Assembly (NCBI GenBank): GCA_014218235.1
Contig: CM024761.1
Span: forward strand, 89,281,968 to 89,345,967
Source of the DNA: Colocasia esculenta
Taxonomy: Eukaryota; Streptophyta; Magnoliopsida; Alismatales; Araceae
Reading direction: 5' to 3'
DNA length: 64,000 bases
Under the pieces are notes generated by a model. The model had not been told where the DNA came from, did no database searches, and saw nothing but the letters and a program-made list of their open reading frames with translations. Below, piece by piece: positions 11,130 through 22,291 of the stretch. The first letter of the stretch is position 1. Every line of letters starts with the position of its first letter. A program made the position numbers and the translations under genes.

Positions 11130-13145
11130 ATGGTCACTTTGGGCAATTTGGGTGAGGGGCCTTCTGTTCCCCTGCACCCCGAGTCTGCTGCAGGCACCCT
11201 GAGCTCGGGTGGCCCGCCTCTTCCTCCAGACCCATCGGAGGGTTTCTGTGGCCCCGCCGCACCTGTTCCTTTCCATTCCAATAATCCTCTAGACCTTTTT
11301 CCAGAGCCTTCTGTAAATATCAAACCTAGTTTAGATTCAAGGGTAGGATTCAACAAGTCCCCATCCCCGTCTAAGAGGAAGAAGGGTAGTGGCATACCCC
11401 ATAGGTATTTGTTAGATCTGGTGCAAAGGTGTGTCGCTCTTCTAGCTGTCGAAGAGTTCGCCCAGGAAGCTGTAACCCTGAACATAGAAGCTCAGCACGA
11501 GGAGAAAGGACTAGATGACGGATTTGGTGTTTATGAGATTTTAGCTAAGAATGACCCAATGGATGAAGAAGATAGTGAAATAGAGGACGTTGCCGAGATG
11601 TATGCGAGTGGTATGAAAGGATTTGATGAACCTACCTCGGTAGTAGACGAACCCACCAAAGAGGTAAACGTGGGAACAGAAGATGACCCTAGGCTCTTCA
11701 CCATAGCTTCTGGTCTCCCTCCTGAGGAAGAAGAGGCGCTCATAGAAATGCTGAGGGAGTTCAGGGATTCTTTCGCTTGGTCTTATGATGACATGCCCGG
11801 CATTGACCCCAAACTGGTAGAACATAGGCTGATCTTAAAGCCAGGGGCAGTTGCCGTTAAGCAAAAATTGAGACGATACCTCCCCCACATTGCTTTGAAG
11901 ATGAAAGAGGATATTGATAAGCTACACAAGGCTAAATTCATCCGTGTAGTCCTCTATCCATTCTGGGTGGCCAACATAGTCCCGGTGATGAAGAAGGATG
12001 GAAGGGTGCGGATTTGCAGACTTCCGGGACTTGAATAAGGCATGTCCAAAAGATGATTTCCCTTTGCCTCATTTGGATGTGTTGATTGATAATACCGCTG
12101 GGTATGAGACTCTATCATTCATGGATGGGTACTCAGGCTATAATCAGATCCGTCTAGCCCCGGAGGACTAAGAGAAAACCTCCTTCACCACACCCTGGGG
12201 AACTTATTGCTACGTGGTCATGCCGTTTGGATTGAAAAATGCCGGCGCCACTTATCAAGGCGATGTTAGCTATCTTCCATGATATGATTCATATTGATGT
12301 TGAGGTATACGTGGATGATATTGTGGTGAAGTCTCGGACTCGAAGAGAACAATCCTCCGTGCTTGCCAAAGTATTTCGCCGCGCACAAGAATATCAATTG
12401 AAAATGAACCCAAAGAAGTGCGTGTTTGGGGTTTCTTCATGCAAATTGCTAGGTTTCATAGTCAGCAAACGGGGGATTCAGATAGACCTGCACAAGGCCA
12501 AGGCAATCAATGAGATGCCTCCTCCTAAGAACATATCTGAGCTTCGAGGTTTGATTGGTCGGCTACAGTTCATAAGGAGATTCATATCTCAGCACTCTCA
12601 AAGATGTCGCCCTTTCTATGAACTGTTAAAGGAGGAGCCAAATTTGATTGGAATGCTAAGTGCCAAGAAGCCTTCGATGAACTCAAGAGCTATCTTATGA
12701 ATCCACCCGTACTGCAGGCGCCTGTCCCAGGGAAACCCTTAATCCTATACAGTCGACTATTGAGGACTCCCTAGGAGCTGTCCTTGCACAACACGATGAC
12801 TCTGGCAAAGAGAGGGCAGTCTATTACCTATCTAGGCTCTTCAATCCTTCCGAGCTAAACTCACCACATGGAGAAAACATGTGGCAGCACTAGTGTGGGT
12901 AGTACAGAAATTGAAACATACTTCTTAGCCCCAAGGTGAGTTTGATTTCTAGAATGGATCCTATTAGGTATCCTAGAGAAGCCGGTCCTCGCCGACAGAT
13001 TGGCACGCTGGCAGAGCTTCCTATCTCATTCGATATCACCTTTGTAGTCCAGAAGGCTATAAAAGGATATGCCATTGTTGAGCACCTTGCTCACCTCCCT
13101 CTTCCCTAGAGTGACACGGGTCAAGAGGATTTCCCCGATGAAAGC
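11130..13145 (+). pseudogene. pol: T1 reverse transcriptase and RNase H, broken
   Basis: RT enters at about 11800 after an acidic linker: HRLILKPGAVAVKQKLRR, then FWVANIVPVMKKDGRVRIC. A frameshift near 12015 moves the fingers/palm region to another frame (FMDGYSGYNQIRLAPED followed by TAA near 12170). A further shift near 12240 leads to 12239-12700 with the catalytic VYVDDIVVKS (about 12304) and the thumb-proximal FGVSSCKLLGFIVS. The classical RNase H that follows (about 12700-13080) is heavily decayed, with several stops. RT and RNase H are therefore non-functional. Confidence 0.9.
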
Positions 13146-14990
13146 TTGTCACTTATCTCTCACGATCCCTTCTGGTCACTCCATTTTGATGGACATCTCA
13201 ATTCTAGGGGACGGGGCATAGGTGATGTCTTGCTTACCCCAGAAGGGATCACCATTCCACTTGCCTATCAACTCCAGTTCCTTACCACCAATAATATTTC
13301 CGAGTATGAGGCTCTCTTAGCTGGTCTAAAGCTTACCTATCTCTTAGGCGCACGCCATCTCAAGATCATAGGAGACTCTCAGCTCGTTCTTCGGCAAGTC
13401 CTTTCTACCTACCGCACTCATGACCCCAAGCTCAAGCATTATCAAGATCTGGTCACGCTCCTAGCCAAGCAGTTCCGCAAGCTCATCTACATTCATACCC
13501 CTCGCTCTCAGAATATCCTGGCCGATGCCCTGGCATCCCTGGCCTCTTCTCTATCCTTCCCTCTCAGCCGCAGCGCTAAGACAATCACTATCCAAAGGTT
13601 AGAAGCGCCCTCCACTCAGGACCCGTGGTTCATTAACTTTAAGAGCTCATTGGTGTTGAAGGCAGAGAGAAAGGAAGCGAAGGAGATAATGCTGGTGGAA
13701 CTAGGAGAAATGATGGAAGAAGAAAGGCCATGGTATCACGAGATTGAGCAATACTGCAAGGACGGTACCTTCCCAGAAGAAGTTGAAGCTGAGGATAGGC
13801 GAGCCATCCATAGAGCGGCGTTAAGGTATACCATCGTCGGAGAAGTGCTGTACAGACGCGCTCTAAATGGAATGCTCCTCAGGTGTTTGTCGGATGAAGA
13901 AGCCTGGAAGGTAGTGGAAGGATCTCATTCCAGTGAATGCGGTGGGCATGTGAATAGCCAAATGTTGGCTAAAACGATCATTAGGCAGGGCTATTATTGG
14001 CCAACCCTAGAAGAAGATTGTGCTATCTACATTCGTAGGTGCGTAAAATGCCAAGTCCATGCCGATAAAATCCATGCTCTGTCTTCCTCTTTGCATCCAC
14101 TATCTTCCTCTTGGCCTTTCTCCTTGTGGGCTTTTGATATCATCGGGCCGCTTGGTGATCCAAATGCTCAAGTAAAACAAAAATCTTTCATTCTCACTGG
14201 TACTGAGTACTTCACCAAGTGGGCCGAAGCTGAAGCGTTTGCAGAAATCAAAGGTTCAACTGTGTGCAGGTTCATCATGAAGAACATCATCTCACGTTTT
14301 GGAGTACCAAGTGACTTCGTCAGCGACAACGGGCCGCAGTTCATATTCCAGGAACTTCAGGATTTGTGTAAGAATTTTAATATTGCTTTGCATCATTCGT
14401 CTCCATATTATCCACAGGGTATTGGCCAAGCTGAAGCCACAAATAAAACTATTTTGAAATTTCTAAAGAAAACTTGTGAGTCTAATAAATTTGTTGATTG
14501 GCCAGAGAAATTGATCGAAGCTCTATGGGCCTACCATACCTCCATCCGCACGCCCACTGTGCAAACTCCATTTTCACTTACTTATGGGATGGAGGCGGCA
14601 TGTCCACATGAAATTCTCATTCCTTCGCTAAGGGTACAATTGGATAAAGAACTTAATCTCGACGAACGTCGGGAGGCGTTGCTTACACAGTTGGAACTCT
14701 TATACGAACGGCGTATTGCCGCGGCCGATCATTTACTTTCATATCAAAATAGGCTCTCAAGATATTTTCAAGAGAAGGTGATTGAGCGCAAATTCCAACA
14801 AGGAGACATGGTTTTAAAGTGAATTTTCATAAAACCTGGAGGTCCTACATCCAAGTTGCAAGCTAATTAGGAAGGTCCGTACGTCGTTAAGTAAGTATAC
14901 CCTGGGAACGCGTACAGGCTGATAAATGCTGATGGTGAGGAGCTCTCTCACCCATGGAATGGTTTGTATTTGAAAAGATTCTACCCTTGA
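13146..14990 (+). pseudogene. pol: T1 archaeal-type RNase H plus integrase
   Basis: A long open frame (13146-14822, 558 residues). The first part is a second RNase H of the archaeal/plant type: SLHFDGHLNSRGRGIG with the first acidic residue, NISEYEALLAGL, IIGDSQLVLRQ and ILADALASLAS. This dual-RNase-H layout identifies the Tat clade. Integrase follows, with an HHCC zinc finger (ECGGHVNSQM to RRCVKCQVH, about 13935-14060). Its DDE core is AFDIIGPLGDP, VSDNGPQF and QGIGQAEATNK (14135-14440). A TGA at 14820-14822 ends the frame early; the same frame continues as integrase C-terminal sequence with a TAG and a TAA to about 14990. Confidence 0.92.
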
Positions 14991-15714
14991 TAAAAGGTTA
15001 TCTATAGGGGCACCCTATTCTAAAAGAGCATTAACTGTTTTGAGCTTCTCATCCTTTATGATTGTTGGATCACTCCTAAGTTTAGTCACCACACACTATA
15101 CGACCACCCATAGTCGATGTCCCTTAGACAAGAGTGCTCTGGCCTAGCCCTTGCGTAGGAGGGGTACAGGTCTGTTCTCTTCTTATTCAGACAAAGGTTT
15201 AGGGGTAAAAGGATTGATTGATTTGTAGACTAGGTAAGAGGGAGTTGATCATGTGCGAATGAACTCTAAAATAGAGACGGTCTATGAAAATGTGCAAAAG
15301 AAATATGCAATGAAAAAGAACAAATGAGTCAAAATATGAGGAATAGGGGCATGTCAAAGAGTGGCAGTATAGTTCCCCACGGGACACCCTTGAGCCCGGT
15401 CGTACACATGCCCTAAATAAATGACCATAAAGTCTCTGGACAATAGACGGATTTCACATGAAACACTCCCCCTAACCGGATCACACAAACCAACGGCCTG
15501 CACCCCGACGCCATGTCTTTCTACCTATATGTCTTCCTGTCTTCCTAAAAGACCGAATTCCCTCTACACTTGGTCTATGTAGAAACACCGATGGTTAGGG
15601 GCAATCGGCTGTGGGAGGTCCAAGAATAAATGCACACTGCACCTAGGGGTTGTTCGACAGTCAGAAGAAAAAGGAGACTCATAATGCTTGCTCAAATGCA
15701 AGGGTACCACTATA

Positions 15715-15850
15715 GAAAAACTCAAAAAATCCAAAAAAATAAGAAAAACCCAAAAAATAAAAAAATCAGAAAACCCAACAAAATCCAAAAAATCATAAAA
15801 TCTAAAAATAAAAAAAATCACGAAATCACAAAATCCAAAAAAAAAAATAG
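15715..15850 (+). repeat. A-rich low-complexity tract
   Basis: Units such as 'aaaatccaaaaaa' repeat irregularly over about 135 bp with almost no T on the plus strand. On the minus strand it is a T-rich tract some 350-490 bp past the stop codon of the antisense PMD gene. A smaller A-rich tract lies at 21361-21400. Confidence 0.8.
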
Positions 15851-15905
15851 ATATCATTTTCTTTTAGCATGTATTATTTATTTTAATTTCCCACCTATTT
15901 AATAA

Positions 15906-15969
15906 GGCTCAGCCCCTTGACTATCACGAAGATCAAATCACTCCTTTATTTAGAGCAAGGGGCTGAGCC
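15906..15969. other. Perfect 14-bp inverted repeat (hairpin)
   Basis: GGCTCAGCCCCTTG at 15906-15919 is the exact reverse complement of CAAGGGGCTGAGCC at 15956-15969, with a 36-nt loop. It lies in T1's non-coding region, about 230 bp beyond the stop of the antisense PMD gene. A stem this GC-rich and perfect stands out in an element with so many substitutions. Confidence 0.85.
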
Positions 15970-16202
15970 AAAGAGCAGATCTAACCTATTTTGCTAAGTG
16001 TGCAGGGACAAGAGATTCAAGAACGATACAAACGTTGTACTCAGTTCATTTTCCACTCTCTTTCTTACTCTCTCCATTCATTTGGATCTCATCTCACCCG
16101 TGTCAATCACATTCAAATACAATCGCAAACATGGCATAAAATGTAAAAAATTCACTAGTAAGAGCGATATGTACAAAGATAAGGGGGAGTGGCTCAAGCT
16201 CC

Positions 16203-19099
16203 TCACTGTCCACCACCACTCTCCCCAGATCCCTCACGCCTATCAGGTGGTGGTGGCATCTCACCACCACCCCGACCGCTTCTGGCACTCGCCTCCCCTG
16301 CCAGGCGTCTCTCCTCCTCCTCATTCCTCCGACGGCCAGAGGAGTATGCTAGATACTGCCTCACGGAGGCGCCCCTCGCCCGACTAGCACCGCTCGCACC
16401 GCTCCTGCTCCTGCTCCGAGACTGGCCGATCGCCGTAATCATCTCCTGCAGACTCCGAGCTAGAGTCTGCTGCGCATGCAAGTCGAAGCGAAGTCGTGTC
16501 AACTCCGCCTGATCCGCAGTCGGTCCCTGCGTACGCAGCTTCTCTAGCTCTGCGGTCATCTCGATCGTCTGGAGGCGTAGCTGATCTCTCTCTGCTACTA
16601 CGCTGTCCCTCTCCCTCTCCAGCTCAGCTGCTCGGTCAGTAGCGGTCCTCAGTTTGTCCACCTACAGGAAGTCAATTCAAGGTCAATGCGAATAAAATCT
16701 CAATTTTCAAATCACTGGCACACCTACCCGCCCTGCTAATGATGCCTCAGCCTCCTCAGCTCTCCTCACTGCACCGGCCAGTCGGTCTGCTAGATCCGAC
16801 TGGGAATCCTCTGCTGCTTTGGAAGAGGAGGCACCTCCCTGTGTCCTCACTCGGTCTAGCTCTCTCTGCTGCACATTTAATACACGTCAGTTTTTTTTTT
16901 CAAATCAGCTATGAAATTGGTATGGTGCTGAAGTCTGAGTAAGTACTTACCAGCTGCTCTACCTCTCTCTGAGCGGCCTCGCGATCCTGTACCGCCGAGT
17001 GGAGCAGGGCCCGGAGCGAGGCGATCTCTCCAGTCACGTCTACCTGCAAAACATCACAGCTGTCAGCTCAATTCAATAAAATAATAATTCAAATAATCTG
17101 ACGTTGTAGATCTTACCTGTCGCCTCATGCCTCGGTAGACTCTCGCACTGTACTTTAAGGGAAATGCCTGTAAGTATGCATCGTCTGAGGTGGCGTCCGA
17201 CCGGACCCACTTTCCCTTGCGCTCCCAGTCGGCTATCTGCTCGCGGGCCCTCTCACGCCAGTCGGTAGTGTCGTGGAGTCCCCGAAACCTCCGACCTGGC
17301 CTAGGGGTCCGGTCACGGCTAGGAAACTCCACCACACTCTAACGTAGGCCAAGAGACCTCTGAGTCAGATAGGGTGAATGAAGAGGTATCACAAGGTTGA
17401 GAGCATGGATCCACACTGCTACCAAAGTAGGGGGAGCCAGCTTCAACCAAGGCTGTCCCTCGTCTGTCTCCCCTAGGTATGGTTGCCACCACCTGCACAT
17501 CAAGCACATATCATTAGTAGCAGGCAATTGAAAGCAATTGAAAATGCAATTTAATAAACACACTTACATCTATCTGGGGGTAGACTTCGATGGCATCCTG
17601 GAGGGATCCCAGCTGGTCTCCCAGCGGGTGTGTGTCACGGCACGACACCCAACGACAGGCGAGGGGCACGGCGCCCGGTCGCTCTAGTACTCCCCTCCTC
17701 AGGCCAGGGAGGTGGAGGTAGGCCTAGACCTGCAAGAGCATGAAGCTACAATCAGACCACATTTGTAATATCAAGAGGAAATTTAAGTGAAGGGAAAGTG
17801 AAGAAGTGTGTACCTGGAGGAAGGGGTAGAAGCCGTTGATCGCTATCTGCCGGTCGGAGGAGCCCAAGCTCTCGAACTGATGTGCCAGGAACGCTGCTCC
17901 CCACGCATAGTCACCCACCTGGCCTAGATCCTCCAACAGCGGTAGGAACCGACAGTGGACTGGGTCGCCTCTCGTGGCAAACAAAAGTCTACCGAAGAGG
18001 AGGGTGAGGAAGCGACGCAGATCCAAATCTGCTTGTGTTCCCGTCTTGCTGGCTAGGATCTCCTCGCAGCCCCTCCTCAGCCGTTGCAACTGCTCATCCA
18101 CCGACTCTGCTACCTTCCTCCCAGTCTCTAGCAGTCCAAGGCTCTCCTACAAATCAACTCTAGAGAGGAGGGATGACCTCTGTCCTACAATCAAATCTAA
18201 GAGCCTACGGGCTAGATCTCGGTAGCAAGGGTAGGTGAACCCGCTCACCGGACGACCATGCACCCTCAGTCCGGTGATCCTGCTCACGTTCTCTAGGTTG
18301 GGGATAATGTGTCCCCATGGAAACAGGAATGCACTCGCCTCCGTGTCCCACCTGCCGCGCAGGGCTGGGTAAGAGGGGCATCCGCCCTCATCCACTCCAT
18401 CCGTAGAATCTCCCCGAACCCCATCTCCTCGATCCTCTCTCTCTGGAACCCCGGGAAGGCTAGAAACACTACTAAAACTACAATCTAAGAAACTCGGGTC
18501 CTCATCTCTCCCTGTAAACACAAAACAGGCAGTTGATCAATAAAAGCAGTTAACTTTGGGGGTTGTTCGGCTGAAGTTGCGGAGGTTTTGTCCACCGCGA
18601 CCTTGTCGCGTCATGTCGGTGCGCCACGACCCTGTGACCTTGTCACGTGGACCTTTGCATCACAACATTGTCGCGCCGCACCGATGCGCCGTGACAGTGT
18701 CGCGGCCCGTTGACCCGTCGCGACTACTGATGTCGCGTCGGGGTGACCCGTCGTGTTCTCAGATGCGACTTGGCTGGAATTCCCCTTGTTTGGGGGCGGT
18801 TCTCTTGGGCGTTTCACCCTACATTAGGCCCTCTAGGGGCTTCCCCACACATCCACAATCACAATTGAAGAGATTAGGGTCGAGGAACTTACCCTTTTCA
18901 TCGCCTCCTCCCGAGCCGCCGCCGCTGCCTCCACATTGATCGCTGGGGCCTCCTCCTTCGCCATCTCCACTTCAGGCGCCTCTTCAATAGCCGGAGGAGC
19001 CTCCTCGCGCCACCGGGCAGTCCTCATCGCTGGCCGCTTCCTCCTCCTGTCGCTTGGTGAATCGCCGCCGCCACCGCCTCCGTTGCTTCCTCCCTCCAT
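16203..19099 (-). pseudogene. Antisense seven-exon plant-mobile-domain gene in T1
   Basis: A gene on the strand opposite to gag-pol. Exons inferred from GT-AG borders and frame: 19099-18893, 18511-17814, 17729-17568, 17492-17117, 17043-16951, 16868-16728 and 16661-16203, about 710 codons. Exons 2-4 carry the plant mobile domain (PMD): FLFPWGHIIPNLENVSRITGL, HCRFLPLLEDLGQVGDYAWG, YLGETDEGQPWLKLAPP. Exons 5-7 encode a heptad coiled coil (REVEQL, AELERERDSVVAERDQL) and an Arg/Ser-rich tail; their four junctions are all phase 0. Breaks: TAG at 18149-18147, 17726-17724 and 17341-17339, and one-base phase mismatches at the exon 1/2 and 3/4 joins. The 5' flank is CT-rich. PMD proteins are host silencing/development factors (MAIN, MAIL1) often captured by transposons. 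Confidence 0.85.
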
Positions 19100-19744
19100 C
19101 ACTAGCACCTTGGGAGAGTGGGAAAGAGAGAAAAGAGAAAGAGGAAGAGAGTGCAGAAAGGTAGAGGATCGCCCAGGGAGAAATCGCCGGAGCAAGAAAG
19201 TTTGAACGCACAAAGGGAGGAAGAGGAAGGGCCTTTGCATTTTTTTTTTAATCGCCGGTTGGTGTCGCGGCGCTCACAGATGTTGCATTTTTATCGCGAC
19301 GGCTATGTCGGCCTTGACCTTGTCATGACCGCTTGCCCCGTCGCTACCTGAAGGCAACATCTATAGAGGTTGCGACTTTGACAGTGCGCACAAATTGAAC
19401 AAAAGTCAAATTTTCACTAAGTCAAATAATTAAATACATTGTCTAATTCCCCCTACAATCAATCAATGCTCTTTTCCGCCCTAACTACTACCTGATACAA
19501 TGTCTATCTATCTAAGCTATCAAGTCACTGGTGCAACTGGACAGATCTGCTCCAGTATCTCAAGGTACTCTCGGATCACATCCTCATCCTCACCCACCTC
19601 TGTCGTGATGATGCTCGTGGCACACACCTCCCAGTGGACGATGGTGCTCTGCACGTCCCGTTCATCCTGCTCATTTCCCCTCTTCCTCACTTGAATAGGC
19701 GGGTAGTGTGAAAGTTAGGGAACCCCTGTACGAGGTGCTCCACA
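19100..19744. other. Spacer between the two antisense genes of T1
   Basis: On the minus strand this is the downstream flank of the DUF7745-like gene followed by the promoter and leader of the PMD gene. The 130 bp before the PMD start codon is strongly CT-rich (minus strand), as in many plant 5' untranslated regions; a GATTAAAA stretch near 19240 is the only weak TATA candidate. GTCGCG motifs occur at 19264-19350. No coding capacity is evident. Confidence 0.5.
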
Positions 19745-20956
19745 CTATAGATAGCAATGGTCGGGGTTGTAGAGGGTCAGCGCCTCATTGCCTAGAAGTC
19801 GTAGCGCCAGTTCGGGATGCTGCGGTAGGTAGACAGTCTTGTTGTGAAGGAAGCGTGGGCGCATGTCAAACTCCGTCACGGTCATCTTCTTGAGATAATC
19901 ATGCCAGTCCTTCAACTGCTTCACTTGTGCTGTCTTGCACCATTCTTGTGGTGTCATGTAGAGAGGCGCTCCAACAAAAGCAAGAGGATGATGTAGCATG
20001 GTCTTGCACTTGGTGGAGAGGGTATCCATGGCCCGGAACTGTATGTGCATGCCCATCCACAGCCCGAGGGCAATGACTGAACCATAGAAGGGGCCTCCAG
20101 TGGCTGCAGAGGTAAGTCCAGCATAAAGGTAGCCAAGGACAGCCTGACCAATACTCATACCTTCCGAGACAGAGTCAATTATGCTCAGATTTGCAATGGA
20201 GATAGCACCATCTTCAGCTGGGAAGAGAATAACGCCGTAGATGCAAATGGCGGCTACTTTGGCGATGGTGAGATTGTTCCCGGTCTTGCGCTTGACTGGG
20301 AGATGACCCACTGGGCGATGGGAAGGAGATGCACCTGCGTCCGGCTGGTCATGGAATGCAGATCGGTCTTCCTAGTAGTGATCTCCCCGAGGATGCTCCA
20401 TGCATTGATCGGTGCCATGGTATAGGAGAGTGCGACCTCCTCACCCCTCTGGTACCTTGGGAGACCTAGCATTGTCTCCAATTCTTCCAGCAGGATAGTT
20501 GCCTCGAATCCGGGGAAGACGAAGGTGTGAGTCTGAGGATGCCACAGCTCCAGTAGTGCGGTATTGTTGTCCCATACATGCACGATCTTATGGTATTGCT
20601 TGGCCAGCATAAGCACGCTGGACAGTCCCCAATCCCGCAAGTGGCGAATTGAAGGAAGCGAAAGCAAGTCGACCATAGGGTTCAACCACGGTACTTTAGA
20701 AAATCGCCTATGGCCCGGAAGAATCTGGGGTAAGTAGAAGAAAAGAAAAAGGGGGAGATTGAGAACAGAATAAGAAATAGAAGTGGGTAGAAGAAGAGTT
20801 GGAGGGAGGAAATCTGCTTACTTGGATGTTTAGGCGTGCGCATACATGCCCGGGCATGGAGGAAAGCTGCTGGAGCTCAGCATGAGACTCTCGGGCCACC
20901 TTGGGACCGACATAAGGCGGTATGTCTTCTTGGAAGGCAAAAAAGGCTCTCTTCAT
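19745..20956 (-). pseudogene. Antisense DUF7745-like gene in T1, two exons
   Basis: Exon 1 (20956-20822, 45 codons, MKRAFFAFQEDIPPYVGPKV) ends at a GT donor with phase 0. Exon 2 begins after the pyrimidine-rich CCCCAG acceptor at 20724 and runs on in frame (WLNPMVDLLSLPSIRHLRDWG). It holds the pattern of the plant DUF7745 family: ELWHPQTHTFVFPGFEATILLEELETMLGLP, then NLTIAKVAAICIYGVILFP and a run leading to FRAMDTLSTK, each a conserved block in these unknown-function proteins. One frameshift near 20310 separates the two halves of exon 2; the last frame ends at TAG 19747-19745. The function of DUF7745 is unknown; the family is common inside plant transposons and near PMD genes. Confidence 0.75.
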
Positions 20957-21030
20957 GGCTACAGGAGAGAGAAAATCAAAGAGAATTTGAGAGAGAGAGA
21001 AAGCTGTGGGATTAGAACCCTAAACAACCC

Positions 21031-21038
21031 TATTTATA
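21031..21038 (-). promoter_or_regulatory. TATA box of antisense DUF7745-like gene
   Basis: On the minus strand CTCTATAAATAGGG contains a textbook plant TATA box, 75 bp before the ATG at 20956. Between them lies AACCCTAAAC on the plus strand, a telo-box-like element common near plant start sites, followed by a CT-rich leader. This argues for a dedicated antisense promoter. Confidence 0.75.
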
Positions 21039-21059
21039 GAGCTCTAGGGGAAGCCAACC

Positions 21060-22291
21060 CATCCTAATCCCGTAACTAAGTGTTAGGATAAGATTAGAAG
21101 AGGTCTAGGAGTCCTAATAGAAGTCTAAGAATCTTAGGATAGAGATAAACATAGACTTCTTGCGTTTTCTGAGTTCGGTCAGAGTTGCGACGCCACGATA
21201 TGACGCGACCAGGTCACGACATGGCGGGGCGACGTGACTATGTCGCGGACCCCAAAGGTGTCGCCTCTCTATCTTGTGTGTTATTTTCCACATTTGTGTA
21301 TAATGTATTCATTTATTCGATTGTGTTTATGTATATATTGTCATTTTTGCCTATTTTGTCAAAAAAAATCAGAAAAATAGAAAATCACAAAAAGGGGACA
21401 TCACAGGTAAGTCAGGTAATGTGTCTATCCTACTCCTCGCATTACTATATGGTATTTTATTTATTATATCGCTTCAAGGACCAGCTGGTCAATGTGCTCT
21501 GGGATTTGAGTTCCCTTTACCAAAAAACAGTGATAATCTAGGTGCACTTGTAAACGTTGGATAGGCCGTTAGGTCGGGTAAGTTTGGGAACGATGGATTC
21601 AAGCCTACACTGTGGTTGCAGGTAGTTTCTTGACCCGCTCTTACTGCGGCTTAACATTATTATCATTGATCTATTTTCTATTTTCTCTTTTCTTTGCATT
21701 TGTTTTAATGATTTCTTTTCTTTTAGCCCAACATGCATCATATAGGTCTTTGAGCTTTCGCAACTCATCCCTAGCTAATGGTGAGCCCTTATTGAGTGCC
21801 CAATCATTCTTCATGTTTCAAATAAGAAATCCTATCCCATTTTGAATCGGAAGATCTGTCTCCGAGTAAGTTGCTCTTGTTAGTTTGTTAAGAATTTCCC
21901 TATCTGGATTCTCTATCCAATTTTCATCTTACTCCTTTGATCCGCTTTGGTTGCGAACCGCTCCCAGGACAGAGTCATGAGTTACCTGCCTGGCACGCAC
22001 ATGTCCCTCCAAAACGAAACCTGCAGGCCAATCGGATAGGGTACCTCTCAATCGAGAGGTTGATCGTCCTTTTCTTTCTCCTTCTCATCCAGACTCGTGC
22101 TTTTCTTCGCATTCTGCTTGAGCAGCTAACTCAGGGCTTTCACGAAGATTCCAATTGCTTGTTGGTTAGGTCGGGTGTCCCTTTACCTTGACTCCTATTT
22201 TTCAGTCCACTCCGCATCATTTCCGCTTCGCCGTCACTTCATGACACCTCCGCTGCACTTCTGCTATGCTCCCTTGCAAAGTAGGAGTCAA
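21060..22291 (+). other. T1 3' non-coding region
   Basis: Sequence between the antisense promoter and the solo LTR insertion. It has GTCGCG/CACGAC motifs (21188-21260) and an A-rich patch (21361-21400). Short open frames show no recognised domain. It would be the 3' untranslated part of T1's genomic RNA and the upstream flank of the antisense genes. Confidence 0.5.

Larger units (their letters stand above)
14991..16202 (+). other. T1 post-integrase non-coding region
   Basis: No credible sense gene. It contains an A-rich low-complexity tract (about 15715-15850, many 'ccaaaaaa' units) and the perfect hairpin at 15906-15969. It ends where the last exon of the antisense PMD gene begins, so the right part is the likely 3' flank of that gene. 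Confidence 0.6.

Noticed and set aside
10410..11276. Arg/Ser/Pro-rich open frames on both strands of the minisatellite as genes
   Set aside because: Their length comes from repeat units lacking stops; no domain and no start context.
18556..18817. CpG-rich segment as a host promoter island
   Set aside because: It lies in the first intron of the antisense PMD gene and consists of the same GTCGCG motifs scattered through T1.
16203..21038. PMD and DUF7745-like genes as normal host genes
   Set aside because: They lie inside the LTR and TSD borders of T1, between integrase and PPT, the usual place for Tat accessory genes, and both are disrupted.
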